Assembly: GCA_948847595.1 (NCBI GenBank) | Contig: CAQOGY010000006.1 | Span: forward strand, 124,001 to 188,000 | Reading direction: 5' to 3' | From: an uncultured Bacteroides sp. | GTDB taxonomy: Bacteria > Bacteroidota > Bacteroidia > Bacteroidales > Bacteroidaceae | Length of the DNA: 64,000 nucleotides | Part shown: piece after piece, positions 33,766 through 43,026 of the stretch | How the letters are laid out: each line of letters opens with the position of its first letter | Numbering within the stretch: the stretch's first letter is position 1 | Position numbers and translations under genes: made by a program | Notes under the pieces: model-generated | The model's database searches: none | The model's input: the letters and a program-made list of their open reading frames with translations, nothing else | What the model was told of the DNA's origin: nothing

Positions 33766-36700
33766 AAGATTTTTTATATTATCTATATTTTCTCTTCTGT
33801 TCTTTGCAGGTTCGCTACGTGCATCTATAGGCATAACCGACCTGCGAGTAGAGCAGCTAAAGAATCCGATAGGTATCGATGTACGCCAGCCCCGACTGGG
33901 TTGGCGTATCGAATCGGATGAACAGAATGTGATGCAAACAGCGTATCACATTCTTGTTGCATCTTCTCCCGAGCTATTGGCGCAAGGGAAAGGAGATATC
34001 TGGGACTCGGGAAAAATAGAGTCCGACGCTTCCCAATGGATCACTTATCAGGGAAAGTCTCTAAAACGTAATGCTCCCTACTATTGGAAAGTGAAAGCAT
34101 ATACCAATAAAGGTGAAGCAGACTGGAGTGCTCCGGCTTCCTGGAGCATGGGATTACTCAACGAAGCAGACTGGCAAGGCCAGTGGATTGGTTTGGATCG
34201 TGCCGCGCCCGGTGATAGTGAGACGCAATGGAGTCGCCTGGCAGCCCGTTACCTTCGCAAAGAATTTGCTTTAAGCAAAGAAGTGAAACGTGCAACGATA
34301 CACATTGCCGGAATGGGACTTTACGAATTGTTTATCAACGGACAACGTATCGGCAACCAGGTATTGGCGCCCGCTCCTACCGACTACCGGAAAACAATTC
34401 TGTATAATACCTACGATGTAACTTCTCAACTTCAGAAAGAAAACGCCATCGGAGTTACTTTAGGAAATGGCCGTTTCTATACGATGCGTCAGAATTACAA
34501 ACCATATAAGATACCGACGTTCGGTTATCCCAAGCTTCGTCTGAATCTGATTGTCGAATATACAGATGGCAGCAAAGAAACAATTTCTACAAACACTTCA
34601 TGGAAATTGACTACCGAAGGCCCTATTCGCAGCAACAACGAATATGACGGTGAAGAATATGATGCCCGCAAGGAACTGGGAAACTGGACACAAAGCGAAT
34701 ATGATGACAAGAACTGGATGCCGGCACAACGGGTAAGTATTCCTTCGGGAACATTACGCGCCCAAATGATGCCGGGTATGAAAGTAACGGAAACATTGAA
34801 ACCTGTTTCTATCAAAAAGCTTGGTGATAAATACATTCTGGACTTCGGCCAGAATATGGCAGGTTGGGTACGTTTCCGCATTAAAGGACAGACAGGTGAC
34901 AGTATCCGTCTCCGCTTCGCGGAAACCTTGCAGGTTAATGGAGAACTCTTTACCAGAAATCTGCGTGATGCCCGTTCCACGGATGTATATATTGTAAACG
35001 GACAGGAAGATAAAGACGCTACCTGGGCACCCCGTTTCATTTATCATGGCTTCCGCTATGTAGAAGTCAGCAATTATCCTGACGCAAAGGCGGAAGACTT
35101 CGTGGCTGAAGTAGTAGAGGATGAAATGGAACATACGGGTTCTTTCAGTTGTTCCGATGAGACACTTAACAAGATTGTCCGTAACGCATCTTGGGGAATC
35201 CGGAGTAATTATAAAGGTATGCCGGTAGACTGTCCGCAACGCAATGAACGTCAGCCCTGGCTAGGCGACCGTACTATGGGTTGTTGGGGAGAAAGTATGC
35301 TTTTCGATAATCATGCCATGTACACCAAGTGGGCACGTGACATCTGCGAAGCACAACGTGAGGATGGCTGTATTCCAGATGTAGCTCCGGCTTACTGGAA
35401 CTATTACTCGGACAATGTGACCTGGCCTACTGCCTTACCTATGGCATGTGATATGCTTTTCACCAATTTCGGAGATAAACGTCCGATAGAAATGAATTAT
35501 CCGGCTATCAAGAAGTGGGTGTCCCATATTCGTGAATACTATATGACAGAGGATTACATTATTACCAAAGACAAATATGGTGACTGGTGTGTTCCGCCCG
35601 AGTCATTGGAACTCATTCACAGCAAAGACCCTTCCCGCAAAACAGACGGTTCACTTATCGCCACTGCTTATTATCTGAAAGTGTTGCAACTGATGCATCG
35701 TTTTGCAAGTTTACAAGGCCTGAAGGATGATGCGGAAGAATGGGAAGACTTGGAGCATCGCATGAAAGATGCGTTCAATGCCCGTTTCCTGCATATAAAA
35801 GAGGGAACTTCCCTTGTTCCGGGACATACATTATACCCGGACAGCATCTACTATGGCAATAATACGGTTACTGCAAACATTCTGCCGCTTGCTTTCGGTT
35901 TGGTTCCTAAAAATCACATCAAGGAAGTAGCCAAGAATGCCGTTACCTCTATTATTACAACCAACAAAGGACATATCAGCACCGGAGTAATCGGCGTACA
36001 ATGGCTATTGCGCGAATTAAGCCGTCGCGGTCATGCCGATGTAGCTTACTTGCTTGCTACCAATAAAACATATCCTTCCTGGGGATACATGGTTGAAAAA
36101 GGTGCTACTACCATTTGGGAATTATGGAACGGTGATACGGCAAATCCTGAAATGAATAGTGGCAACCACGTGATGCTTTTAGGAGATTTATTACCCTGGT
36201 GTTTCAATAATCTCGCAGGTATCCGGGCAGACCGTTGGAAATCCGGTTATAAGCATATTGTCTTTCAGCCAGTTTTTGAAGTCCAGGAGCTAAGTAATGT
36301 AGACGCATCCTATATGAGCATCTACGGAAAGATAAGCAGCCGATGGAGCAAAACGCCCACGCATCTCGAATGGGAGATCGAGCTTCCCGCCAATACAACG
36401 GGCGAAGTACATCTGCCGGATGGAAGAAAAGAGCGAATAGGCTCAGGAAAATATCATTTCAGTGTGGATATACCGACTAAGAATACAGCTATTCTAAGTG
36501 ATGAGTTTCTATACGAAAAAGCTTCTTTCCCCGAATGCCATGGAGCTACTATCGTAGAAACGAAGAACGGCGATCTTGTTGCTTCATTCTTCGGTGGAAC
36601 GAAAGAACGTAATCCCGACTGTTGTATATGGGTATGTCGCAAGCCGAAAGGCGCTAAAGAATGGACTGCTCCCCAACTTGCCGCTGACGGGATATTCTCA

Positions 36701-37624
36701 CTCAAAGACCCGCAAGCTATCCTAGCGGGAATTGATTCTACTTGTACGCCTGTAAAAGACGCAAAAGGAAAACTGATTGCCCGCCGGAAAGCCTGTTGGA
36801 ATCCGGTACTTTTTCAGATTCCCGGTGGCGATTTGATTCTGTTTTATAAAATAGGTCTGAAAGTAAGTGACTGGACAGGGTGGTTAGTTCATTCACGTGA
36901 CGGTGGAAAGACATGGAGCAAACGCGAACCTCTGCCGAAAGGTTTTCTAGGGCCTATCAAGAATAAACCGGAATATATCAACGGACGTATTATCTGCCCT
37001 TCCAGTACGGAAGGCAGTAATGGCTGGCGTGTTCACTTTGAGATTTCAGACGATAAAGGAAAGACTTGGAAGATGGTAGACCCGTTGGATGCAGAATTAT
37101 CCGTACCTACTCAAAACCGTAAAAAAGGGGGGATAAACGTAGATGACCAGGAAGGTGGAGAAGCAATCAAAGGAGAAGGCGCAAAACCGATTTATGCCAT
37201 ACAACCCAGTATTCTGAAACATAAGGACGGAAGACTACAAGTGCTTTGCCGTACACGCAACGCACAGATAGCGACTGCCTGGAGTAGCGATAACGGAGAT
37301 ACATGGAGCAAGGTTACGTTACTAGATGTTCCGAATAATAATTCAGGAACGGATGCCGTGACTATGAAAGATGGCAGGCATGTGCTTATCTATAACAACT
37401 TCTCTACGCTACCCGGAACTCCGAAAGGGCCTCGCACTCCGCTCTGCATAGCTGTATCAGAGGATGGAATCAGTTGGAAGCCTGTTCTCACATTGGAAGA
37501 TAGCCCGATCAGCCAATATTCTTATCCTAGCATTATCCAAGGGAAGGATGGGAAACTACATGCTGTTTACACTTGGCGTCGCCAACGAATCAAATATGCA
37601 GAAATAGATCCAAGGAACTTTTAA
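33752..37624 (+). CDS. Fusion: GH78 alpha-L-rhamnosidase plus C-terminal sialidase-fold (GH33-like) domain
   Basis: This 1290-residue secreted protein has a signal near residues 1-25. The first ~900 residues form a GH78 enzyme: N-terminal Ig-like and beta domains (YHILVASSPELL, WIGLDRAAPG, GMGLYELFINGQRIGNQVLA), a barrel with GMPVDCPQRNERQPWLGDRT and TIWELWNGDT, and a C-terminal sandwich ending near residue 910. From about 915 a six-bladed BNR propeller follows, with Asp boxes SRDGGKTWS, SDDKGKTWK, SSDNGDTWS and SEDGISWK, and an Arg in GGTKERNPD. GH33-type folds can hydrolyse Kdo. RG-II chain C is L-rhamnose on Kdo, so the fusion may remove both sugars in turn; this pairing is inferred. Confidence 0.87.
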   Translation: MLMNKRFFILSIFSLLFFAGSLRASIGITDLRVEQLKNPIGIDVRQPRLGWRIESDEQNVMQTAYHILVASSPELLAQGKGDIWDSGKIESDASQWITYQGKSLKRNAPYYWKVKAYTNKGEADWSAPASWSMGLLNEADWQGQWIGLDRAAPGDSETQWSRLAARYLRKEFALSKEVKRATIHIAGMGLYELFINGQRIGNQVLAPAPTDYRKTILYNTYDVTSQLQKENAIGVTLGNGRFYTMRQNYKPYKIPTFGYPKLRLNLIVEYTDGSKETISTNTSWKLTTEGPIRSNNEYDGEEYDARKELGNWTQSEYDDKNWMPAQRVSIPSGTLRAQMMPGMKVTETLKPVSIKKLGDKYILDFGQNMAGWVRFRIKGQTGDSIRLRFAETLQVNGELFTRNLRDARSTDVYIVNGQEDKDATWAPRFIYHGFRYVEVSNYPDAKAEDFVAEVVEDEMEHTGSFSCSDETLNKIVRNASWGIRSNYKGMPVDCPQRNERQPWLGDRTMGCWGESMLFDNHAMYTKWARDICEAQREDGCIPDVAPAYWNYYSDNVTWPTALPMACDMLFTNFGDKRPIEMNYPAIKKWVSHIREYYMTEDYIITKDKYGDWCVPPESLELIHSKDPSRKTDGSLIATAYYLKVLQLMHRFASLQGLKDDAEEWEDLEHRMKDAFNARFLHIKEGTSLVPGHTLYPDSIYYGNNTVTANILPLAFGLVPKNHIKEVAKNAVTSIITTNKGHISTGVIGVQWLLRELSRRGHADVAYLLATNKTYPSWGYMVEKGATTIWELWNGDTANPEMNSGNHVMLLGDLLPWCFNNLAGIRADRWKSGYKHIVFQPVFEVQELSNVDASYMSIYGKISSRWSKTPTHLEWEIELPANTTGEVHLPDGRKERIGSGKYHFSVDIPTKNTAILSDEFLYEKASFPECHGATIVETKNGDLVASFFGGTKERNPDCCIWVCRKPKGAKEWTAPQLAADGIFSLKDPQAILAGIDSTCTPVKDAKGKLIARRKACWNPVLFQIPGGDLILFYKIGLKVSDWTGWLVHSRDGGKTWSKREPLPKGFLGPIKNKPEYINGRIICPSSTEGSNGWRVHFEISDDKGKTWKMVDPLDAELSVPTQNRKKGGINVDDQEGGEAIKGEGAKPIYAIQPSILKHKDGRLQVLCRTRNAQIATAWSSDNGDTWSKVTLLDVPNNNSGTDAVTMKDGRHVLIYNNFSTLPGTPKGPRTPLCIAVSEDGISWKPVLTLEDSPISQYSYPSIIQGKDGKLHAVYTWRRQRIKYAEIDPRNF

Positions 37625-37625
37625 G

Positions 37626-37774
37626 AATCGAACTGTCATTTGACTAAAAATCGACCGCCCGTTTTAACAGAAACGAGCGGTCGATTTGTTATAATCATAC
37701 GGTCGTTCCCCACAAATCGAACAGTCATTTCTTATGAATTAAGCAGTCGTTTCTATCCAATCGAGCGGTCGTTT
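37626..37774. repeat. 22-nt periodic array of a 16-bp motif, 7 units (array 2)
   Basis: Seven degenerate copies of AATCGARCRGTCRTTT start at 37626, 37649, 37671, 37693, 37715, 37737 and 37759. Spacing is 22 nt throughout except the first (23). Each unit has a dyad-like core CGAnnnnTCR. Units 2 and 3 can also form a hairpin (17 bp, one mismatch) and may end the plus-strand operon. The array stops about 55 nt before the SDR gene. Its motif differs from arrays 1 and 3, but the period is the same. Confidence 0.85.
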
Positions 37775-37828
37775 TTTTTGCATATATCCTTTTTATATTT
37801 TACATTTGCCAATAAATAGATAATAACA

Positions 37829-38716
37829 ATGGCAGATAATTATTTAGAAAGACAAAGGGAGCAATACGAAGCTAGAAAAGCTGCTTGGAAACAGGCGCAA
37901 AAGTATGGCAAAAAGAAATCTGCAACAACTCACACGGTCAAATCGGAACAGGCCATTGAAGCCGATCTAAAAGTAGAGAATCTGAAAAGAAGAGTGTTCG
38001 TTACCGGTGGTGCGGAAGGTATAGGTAAAGCAATAGTAGAAGCTTTCTGTCAGGCTGGAAATCAAGTCTCCTTTTTCGATATAAACGAAGTAGCAGGCCA
38101 ACAGACTGCTAAAGAAACCGGAGCTATATTCTATCAAGTAGATGCCAGTGATAAAGATGCGCTTGAGAACTGTATGCTGCAGATTCTGAAGAATTGGGGA
38201 GATATTGACATTATCATCAACAATGTAGGAATCAGCAAGTTCTCTCCTATCACGGAGACAAGTGTTGAGGATTTCGATAAGATTCTGTCCGTGAATCTGC
38301 GTCCTGCATTTATCACCTCACGATTGCTTGCCATTCATCGTAAAGCACAATCCTCTCCCAACCCATATGGAAGAATTATCAATATCTGCTCTACACGCTA
38401 TCTGATGAGCGAGCCGGGAAGTGAAGGTTATGCTGCTTCCAAGGGTGGAATCTACTCGTTAACCCATGCTTTGGCGTTATCACTCTCCGAATATAACATT
38501 ACAGTTAACTCCATCGCACCGGGATGGATACAAAACCATGATTACGATCAGCTCCGCCCGGAAGACCATTCACAACATCCTTCCCGACGAGTAGGAAAAC
38601 CGGAAGATATTGCCCGTATGTGTTTATTCCTCTGTCAGGAAGAGAATGACTTTATCAATGGAGAAAACATGACCATTGACGGTGGAATGACTAAAAAGAT
38701 GATTTATGTTGAGTAA
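37829..38716 (+). CDS. Short-chain dehydrogenase/reductase with charged N-terminal extension
   Basis: This 295-residue protein has a highly charged extension of about 55 residues (MADNYLERQREQYEARKAAW, then KQAQKYGKKKS). A standard SDR domain follows: nucleotide motif VTGGAEGIGKAIVEAF, the NNVG motif, Ser in NICSTRY, and the active site YAASKGG (YxxxK). It ends with GENMTIDGGM. The enzyme is cytoplasmic. Within an RG-II locus it might oxidise or reduce a released rare sugar such as apiose, aceric acid or 2-O-methyl sugars, but substrate is not deducible. It converges on the patatin gene with a 26-nt 3' overlap. No signal peptide is present. Confidence 0.85.
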   Translation: MADNYLERQREQYEARKAAWKQAQKYGKKKSATTHTVKSEQAIEADLKVENLKRRVFVTGGAEGIGKAIVEAFCQAGNQVSFFDINEVAGQQTAKETGAIFYQVDASDKDALENCMLQILKNWGDIDIIINNVGISKFSPITETSVEDFDKILSVNLRPAFITSRLLAIHRKAQSSPNPYGRIINICSTRYLMSEPGSEGYAASKGGIYSLTHALALSLSEYNITVNSIAPGWIQNHDYDQLRPEDHSQHPSRRVGKPEDIARMCLFLCQEENDFINGENMTIDGGMTKKMIYVE

Positions 38717-39482
38717 AGTCCTGTAATGCCTGTCGGGCGACTTCAACTCCTGTTTCCACAATAGCGGCCGCATGATGGAATTCCATCATATCATAAGCAT
38801 TGCCGGATATTTGAATTAACAGGTCGGGCTGACAACGGTCTACCTGATAACGGGTGATTTGTTGCATCATCATCCTTGAAGATTCCGTCAACAAATTGTA
38901 TGGACTCATCTTCTTTTTCTTGCCGCAATCGACCGGAGCATTCACATCAACTGCTATCAGAATATCTCCTTCCGTGCGCTGCACATGGCTTAACGGGAGA
39001 GGATTCAAAATACCACCATCAATTAAAACCATACCGTCTTTTCGTAAAGGGCGGAAAAGCATGGGTATGGATATAGAAGCGCGAATCGCTTCATGCAGAC
39101 TGCCCCGGTCGAACCGTACTTCCTGGTCACGGACAATATCCGTAGCCATTGCCACATAAGGAATCGGCAAATCCTCAATATTCATATCGGGAATAATCTG
39201 CTTTAATTCCTTGATAAAGCGGTCACCTTTCACCAGTCCGTCCCTGCTCAATGTGAGGTCTGCCAATTCCCACATCTTACGTTTATCCCAATGGTATAGC
39301 CACTCTTTGCACTCTTCCATTTTTCCCGAAGCGTACATCGCTCCCACCATTGCTCCCATAGAGCTTCCTGAAATAGAGGTTATCTCAAAATCATACCGCA
39401 GTAATTCTTCAATTACTCCTATATGTGCTATTCCACGTGCTCCACCCATGGAAAGGACTAATGCTACTTTTTGCTTGCTCAT
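38691..39482 (-). CDS. Patatin-like phospholipase
   Basis: This 263-residue protein has the Ser-Asp dyad of the patatin family: an oxyanion loop (SMGGARGIAHIGVIEEL), nucleophile elbow GSSMG (SGSSMGAMVGAMYASG) and the catalytic Asp in DGGILNPLPLS. These lipid acyl hydrolases act on phospholipids or neutral lipids. There is no signal peptide or C-terminal beta-barrel, so this is the short cytoplasmic type of the RssA/YchK group. It is transcribed against the SDR gene, with overlapping 3' ends. It may simply be a chromosomal neighbour conserved with the locus rather than an RG-II enzyme. Confidence 0.9.
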   Translation of the reverse strand: MSKQKVALVLSMGGARGIAHIGVIEELLRYDFEITSISGSSMGAMVGAMYASGKMEECKEWLYHWDKRKMWELADLTLSRDGLVKGDRFIKELKQIIPDMNIEDLPIPYVAMATDIVRDQEVRFDRGSLHEAIRASISIPMLFRPLRKDGMVLIDGGILNPLPLSHVQRTEGDILIAVDVNAPVDCGKKKKMSPYNLLTESSRMMMQQITRYQVDRCQPDLLIQISGNAYDMMEFHHAAAIVETGVEVARQALQDFTQHKSSF

Positions 39483-39589
39483 ATAATATACTATTCTGTT
39501 AATCGTTTACAAGATAACAAATTTTTCACAAAAAAGATGTTTAATTCCGATTAATAATCGGATTGACTGATTGAAAACCGATAATAGAA

Positions 39590-39630
39590 GAAAGGCAGTA
39601 ACCCACTTTTTCAGTGGTTTACTGCCTTTC
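39590..39630 (-). terminator. Terminator after the GH28-esterase operon
   Basis: A strong 18-bp stem (39590-39607 and 39613-39630; GAAAGGCAGTAACCCACT paired with its complement, one mismatch) has a 5-nt loop. It lies about 30 nt after the esterase stop. T-rich flanks on both sides make it potentially bidirectional. Confidence 0.75.
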
Positions 39631-39661
39631 CTTTATAGTCTTTTATTCGGATACAATGATT

Positions 39662-41626
39662 CTACTTCTTTCCTTGAGCTTTCTTTTCTGCGTTTCGCTT
39701 GTTTACATAGTCCTTAAACATCTGACGCCAGTTGCGGCCATGTTCATTAAAGTACTGTTCGCACTTGGTTTTATAGATTTCAAAGATAGCAGAAATCTGC
39801 TTCATATTCTTATAGTCAATAGCCTGTTCACGCGCCAGTTTCAATTGTTCCAGGACAAACGCAGTTTCTTCTTCTGTCATATTGGGGACAATAGCCTGAT
39901 ATCCTTTCAATGTAAACGCTACCTTACCAACCGTATATTTATCAAGTATTTGCTCTACTTGTTCTTCCGTCAACACTCTGCGCAAGCCTTTCATCAGTCT
40001 TTCATGTACTTCTTTCGACATGGCAGAATCGGCTATCATTTCGCGGTCGAGTTTGCTTAATGGTTTGCCTGTCAATGGATTGATACCGGCAGGAATCGTT
40101 GTATAAGGATGGTCATTATGCCAGTCGCGCACTTGACGCAAATGATTATAAATAGTTGTTACGGCAAATCCGGCTTTCTTATCATCATTCAAATTCAGTG
40201 AAGCCACCCAGTCCATTGCTTTTTTCTCAAGAGAAGCATCCGATTTCAGTTTGGCGAACACTTTCTTATCAAAGTAAGCTGCTACCTTATCAAATGAACG
40301 GATGGCACCTTCAGGAAGTAATTCACCGTTTTCTCCGAAGCTGTACATGGCAGATTCCGGTTCAATGGTAACCTTGCTTTCATCCAACATCTTCTTATTC
40401 AAATTGAATACGTCTGCGAAAAAGTCATAGACTGCATTCCGCTTATTAGGGCCGAAATCATGCTTTTCTTTCGGAAGATGTACATTGGTTACTTTATCTT
40501 TTGCATTATAGAACCCGTATATTCTCTGCAAATAAGGAAATTCCAAATCAGGAACGCTTGCTGTCCAGTCTCCACCGTCAGAAACAATCAATTGCGGACA
40601 GGGGGCAAAAGTAGCCGCCAACTCCGCATTGCAAGTTCCGCCCGCAGAAAGTTGAATCGGCATTCCGCTTTCACAAGGGCATCCACCGTCGAAATGGGAA
40701 GCCAGACTTACAACCGGTGCGGAAGCCGTAAAACGGTCATCCAGCACGCTTAATAAAACAGTATGTGTACCGCCACCTGAGCCACCGTTCGCTCCGATAC
40801 GGTTAGTATCAATATCTTTGCGGGAAGCAAGCATGTAGTCAAGAATCAGCAAACCGTTCATTGCCTGGATAGTGTGCGCCGCACTGCTACGATGTGCCGC
40901 ACTTCCCACTTGCAGAATAGACTCACCCCATCCGAACAAATCATAATCTACACAAATAGCTCCCATACGGGCAAGTGTTCCCATACGCTGCTGTTGGTCT
41001 TTACGATAGCGACCGCCACCGAAATGTCCGTTCGGACAGATAATCAATGCATGTTTTCCTTTTGATTGGGGTGTATAGATAGAACCGCAGACATATAAAC
41101 CGGGCAACGTTTCAAGCGCAAAATTCTGTACAGTATAGCCGTCAAACTTACGTATCTTTGAAAGAATTGGCTTTGATTTCACACATTGAGCCAGTAAAGC
41201 ATCCATCCCCAAACGTTGGCGGACTTCCTTTTTTAGAGAATCGGCACGAAGCTGAAAAGCTTGTTTGTCCGCATATAGCGTATTAAGATAAGCTAGCATC
41301 TTTTCCCCATCCGCATCTGTACGGCGTGGATACTCATATGCTTTTAACTTATACATATTCCCTTTCTGCTTGACAAACTTATAATCAAAAGGTGCCAGTA
41401 CATTTGTCAGCGACTCTTCTACCGAATAAGGGCGGATACGGAAATCAGCATAGGACAACACCTTGCCTACCGTATCAATATCGTACTTCAGCCGTACTCC
41501 AAAACGGTTCTGAATATCTGTCAGGACTTCACTCAAGGGACGGGCAAATTCCGTCTCATATGTTTGTGTTTGCGCTTCTGCCGAAAGGGATGCGGCAAGA
41601 AGCATTGTGAAAAGGATTCGTTTCAT
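39662..41626 (-). CDS. Pectin methylesterase-like alpha/beta-hydrolase with N-terminal STN-like domain
   Basis: This 654-residue secreted protein has a signal peptide ending at SAEAQ. Residues ~25-95 resemble an STN module (RPLSEVLTDIQNRFGVRLKY, then YSVEESLTNVLAPFDYKFVK), which is unusual on an enzyme. An alpha/beta-hydrolase domain follows (~150-430) with HALIICPNGHFGGGRYR, the nucleophile elbow IGANGGSGGGTHTVLL and a late His in KEKHDFGPNKRNA. The C-terminal 200 residues are helical and lysine-rich (EEQVEQILDKYTVGKVAFTL; YVNKRNAEKKAQGKK). A homologous gene beside GH28 in B. thetaiotaomicron encodes a pectin methylesterase active on RG-II-linked homogalacturonan. It follows GH28 by 28 nt. 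Confidence 0.8.
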   Translation of the reverse strand: MKRILFTMLLAASLSAEAQTQTYETEFARPLSEVLTDIQNRFGVRLKYDIDTVGKVLSYADFRIRPYSVEESLTNVLAPFDYKFVKQKGNMYKLKAYEYPRRTDADGEKMLAYLNTLYADKQAFQLRADSLKKEVRQRLGMDALLAQCVKSKPILSKIRKFDGYTVQNFALETLPGLYVCGSIYTPQSKGKHALIICPNGHFGGGRYRKDQQQRMGTLARMGAICVDYDLFGWGESILQVGSAAHRSSAAHTIQAMNGLLILDYMLASRKDIDTNRIGANGGSGGGTHTVLLSVLDDRFTASAPVVSLASHFDGGCPCESGMPIQLSAGGTCNAELAATFAPCPQLIVSDGGDWTASVPDLEFPYLQRIYGFYNAKDKVTNVHLPKEKHDFGPNKRNAVYDFFADVFNLNKKMLDESKVTIEPESAMYSFGENGELLPEGAIRSFDKVAAYFDKKVFAKLKSDASLEKKAMDWVASLNLNDDKKAGFAVTTIYNHLRQVRDWHNDHPYTTIPAGINPLTGKPLSKLDREMIADSAMSKEVHERLMKGLRRVLTEEQVEQILDKYTVGKVAFTLKGYQAIVPNMTEEETAFVLEQLKLAREQAIDYKNMKQISAIFEIYKTKCEQYFNEHGRNWRQMFKDYVNKRNAEKKAQGKK

Positions 41627-41654
41627 TTTCTGATTAGTTTAATTTCTATCTATA

Positions 41655-42989
41655 TTATAATTTGATTTCCTCTCCATTGACGATTACATCATCCATGGTG
41701 ATACGTTCACAATCTTGAAAGATACACTTCTGCTTACCTCCCTGGATATGGATGTCGCGCAATACGATATCAGAGATAGGAGCTTCTTCCAATCCTACGA
41801 TTTTGATGGGAGTCTTTACGTCTGTCACAGTCATTCCGCTAATATGTACATTGCGAAATATCGGAGTACGTTCGCTCTTTGGTTCTGCCGGCATCTTGCT
41901 GTATTTCAGATTCAGCACGACCGCTTCCTGCTTGATATTACTCATCACAATATTGCTGACACGAATATCTTCAACTACACCGCCCCTTCCACGGGTTGAC
42001 TTGATACGTATTCCACGGTCTGTTCCGTCGAACACACAGTTGGAGATAGTGACTTTACGCACACTTCCGCTCATCTCGCTACCTATCACAACGCCACCGT
42101 GTCCGGAAAGCATTGTACAGTTCGTTATGGTAATATTCTCACAAGGTACTCCCAAACGGCGGGCTTGCGCATCCCTTCCTGATTTAATGGTTATACAATC
42201 ATCGCCGACTGAAATATGGCAATCACTGATATGTACATTACGGCATGATTCGGGATTGATGCCGTCCGTGTTGGGCGAAGGAACATTATTTATCGTAATA
42301 CCTTTTATAGTCACATTTTCACAAAACTCCAGATTCACCGTCCAGAAAGGAGAATTGATGATTTTCACTCCTTCAATCTTTACTTTCTTACAACGAACCG
42401 GCTGTATAAAAGGTGGACGAAAAAAACGCCGTTGCAATGTATTCACATAATCCTTGTTTGTTTCGGCATAAATCGCTGTCGTATCGTTTTCGGCATCCCA
42501 CATCGGCTGATATTTATTGATATCACGCATGCCATTATCTTTCAGGTCAATCATGACACGGAAAAACTCCGTCCACCATTTCTTGCCTTGTCCGTCCAAT
42601 GTCCCCTCTCCTTTGATTGTTATATTCTCAGCATCTACCGCATAAATCAACGGTTGGAAACTTTTCATCATCACTCCTTCGTGACGGACTTCTACAAAAG
42701 GAAGATAATCATCAAAGTTGTCGGAAAAGAGTAAAGTTGCTCCGGCTTCCAGTTCCAGTGTGATATTGCTTTTTAGGTGGATACTTCCCGTCAGGTAAGT
42801 TCCGGCAGGGAAGAACAGCGTACCACCGCCACCACGATTGAGACGGTCGATTGTGGTGTTGATTAACTTTGTATTAAGGGTCTTGCCATTTGCTTTTGCA
42901 CCGGCTTTCAACATGTCCACGCGTTCGGCACGAAGAACGGTTGCAGCACAGAAGCAAAGAAAAGAAATAAGAGTTATTCGTAAATTCAT
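41655..42989 (-). CDS. GH28 polygalacturonase/galacturonidase
   Basis: This 444-residue secreted protein has a signal peptide (ISFLCFCAATVLRA) and a parallel beta-helix. All GH28 signature motifs are visible: NTDGINPE, the catalytic GDDCITIKSG, GHGGVVIGSEMSG and the RIKST loop (GIRIKSTRGRGG). GH28 enzymes hydrolyse alpha-1,4-galacturonan by inversion. In the RG-II system it trims the backbone once side chains and methyl groups are removed. It precedes the methylesterase-like gene and follows a 218-bp intergenic stretch with palindromes, so it probably starts a transcript. Confidence 0.93.
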   Translation of the reverse strand: MNLRITLISFLCFCAATVLRAERVDMLKAGAKANGKTLNTKLINTTIDRLNRGGGGTLFFPAGTYLTGSIHLKSNITLELEAGATLLFSDNFDDYLPFVEVRHEGVMMKSFQPLIYAVDAENITIKGEGTLDGQGKKWWTEFFRVMIDLKDNGMRDINKYQPMWDAENDTTAIYAETNKDYVNTLQRRFFRPPFIQPVRCKKVKIEGVKIINSPFWTVNLEFCENVTIKGITINNVPSPNTDGINPESCRNVHISDCHISVGDDCITIKSGRDAQARRLGVPCENITITNCTMLSGHGGVVIGSEMSGSVRKVTISNCVFDGTDRGIRIKSTRGRGGVVEDIRVSNIVMSNIKQEAVVLNLKYSKMPAEPKSERTPIFRNVHISGMTVTDVKTPIKIVGLEEAPISDIVLRDIHIQGGKQKCIFQDCERITMDDVIVNGEEIKL

Positions 42990-43026
42990 GGTCTATATTA
43001 TTAAAAAAGATTTCTTCGTTACTTTC

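Noticed and set aside
34525..35239. Overlapping minus-strand frames of 160-171 codons inside the GH78/sialidase fusion
   Set aside because: Both mirror codon usage of the real gene, and neither has a recognisable product.
33752..37624. C-terminal propeller as a true sialidase acting on host sialic acid
   Set aside because: The fold supports GH33-like chemistry, but the fusion to GH78 and the RG-II setting favour Kdo; host sialic acid use has no support here.
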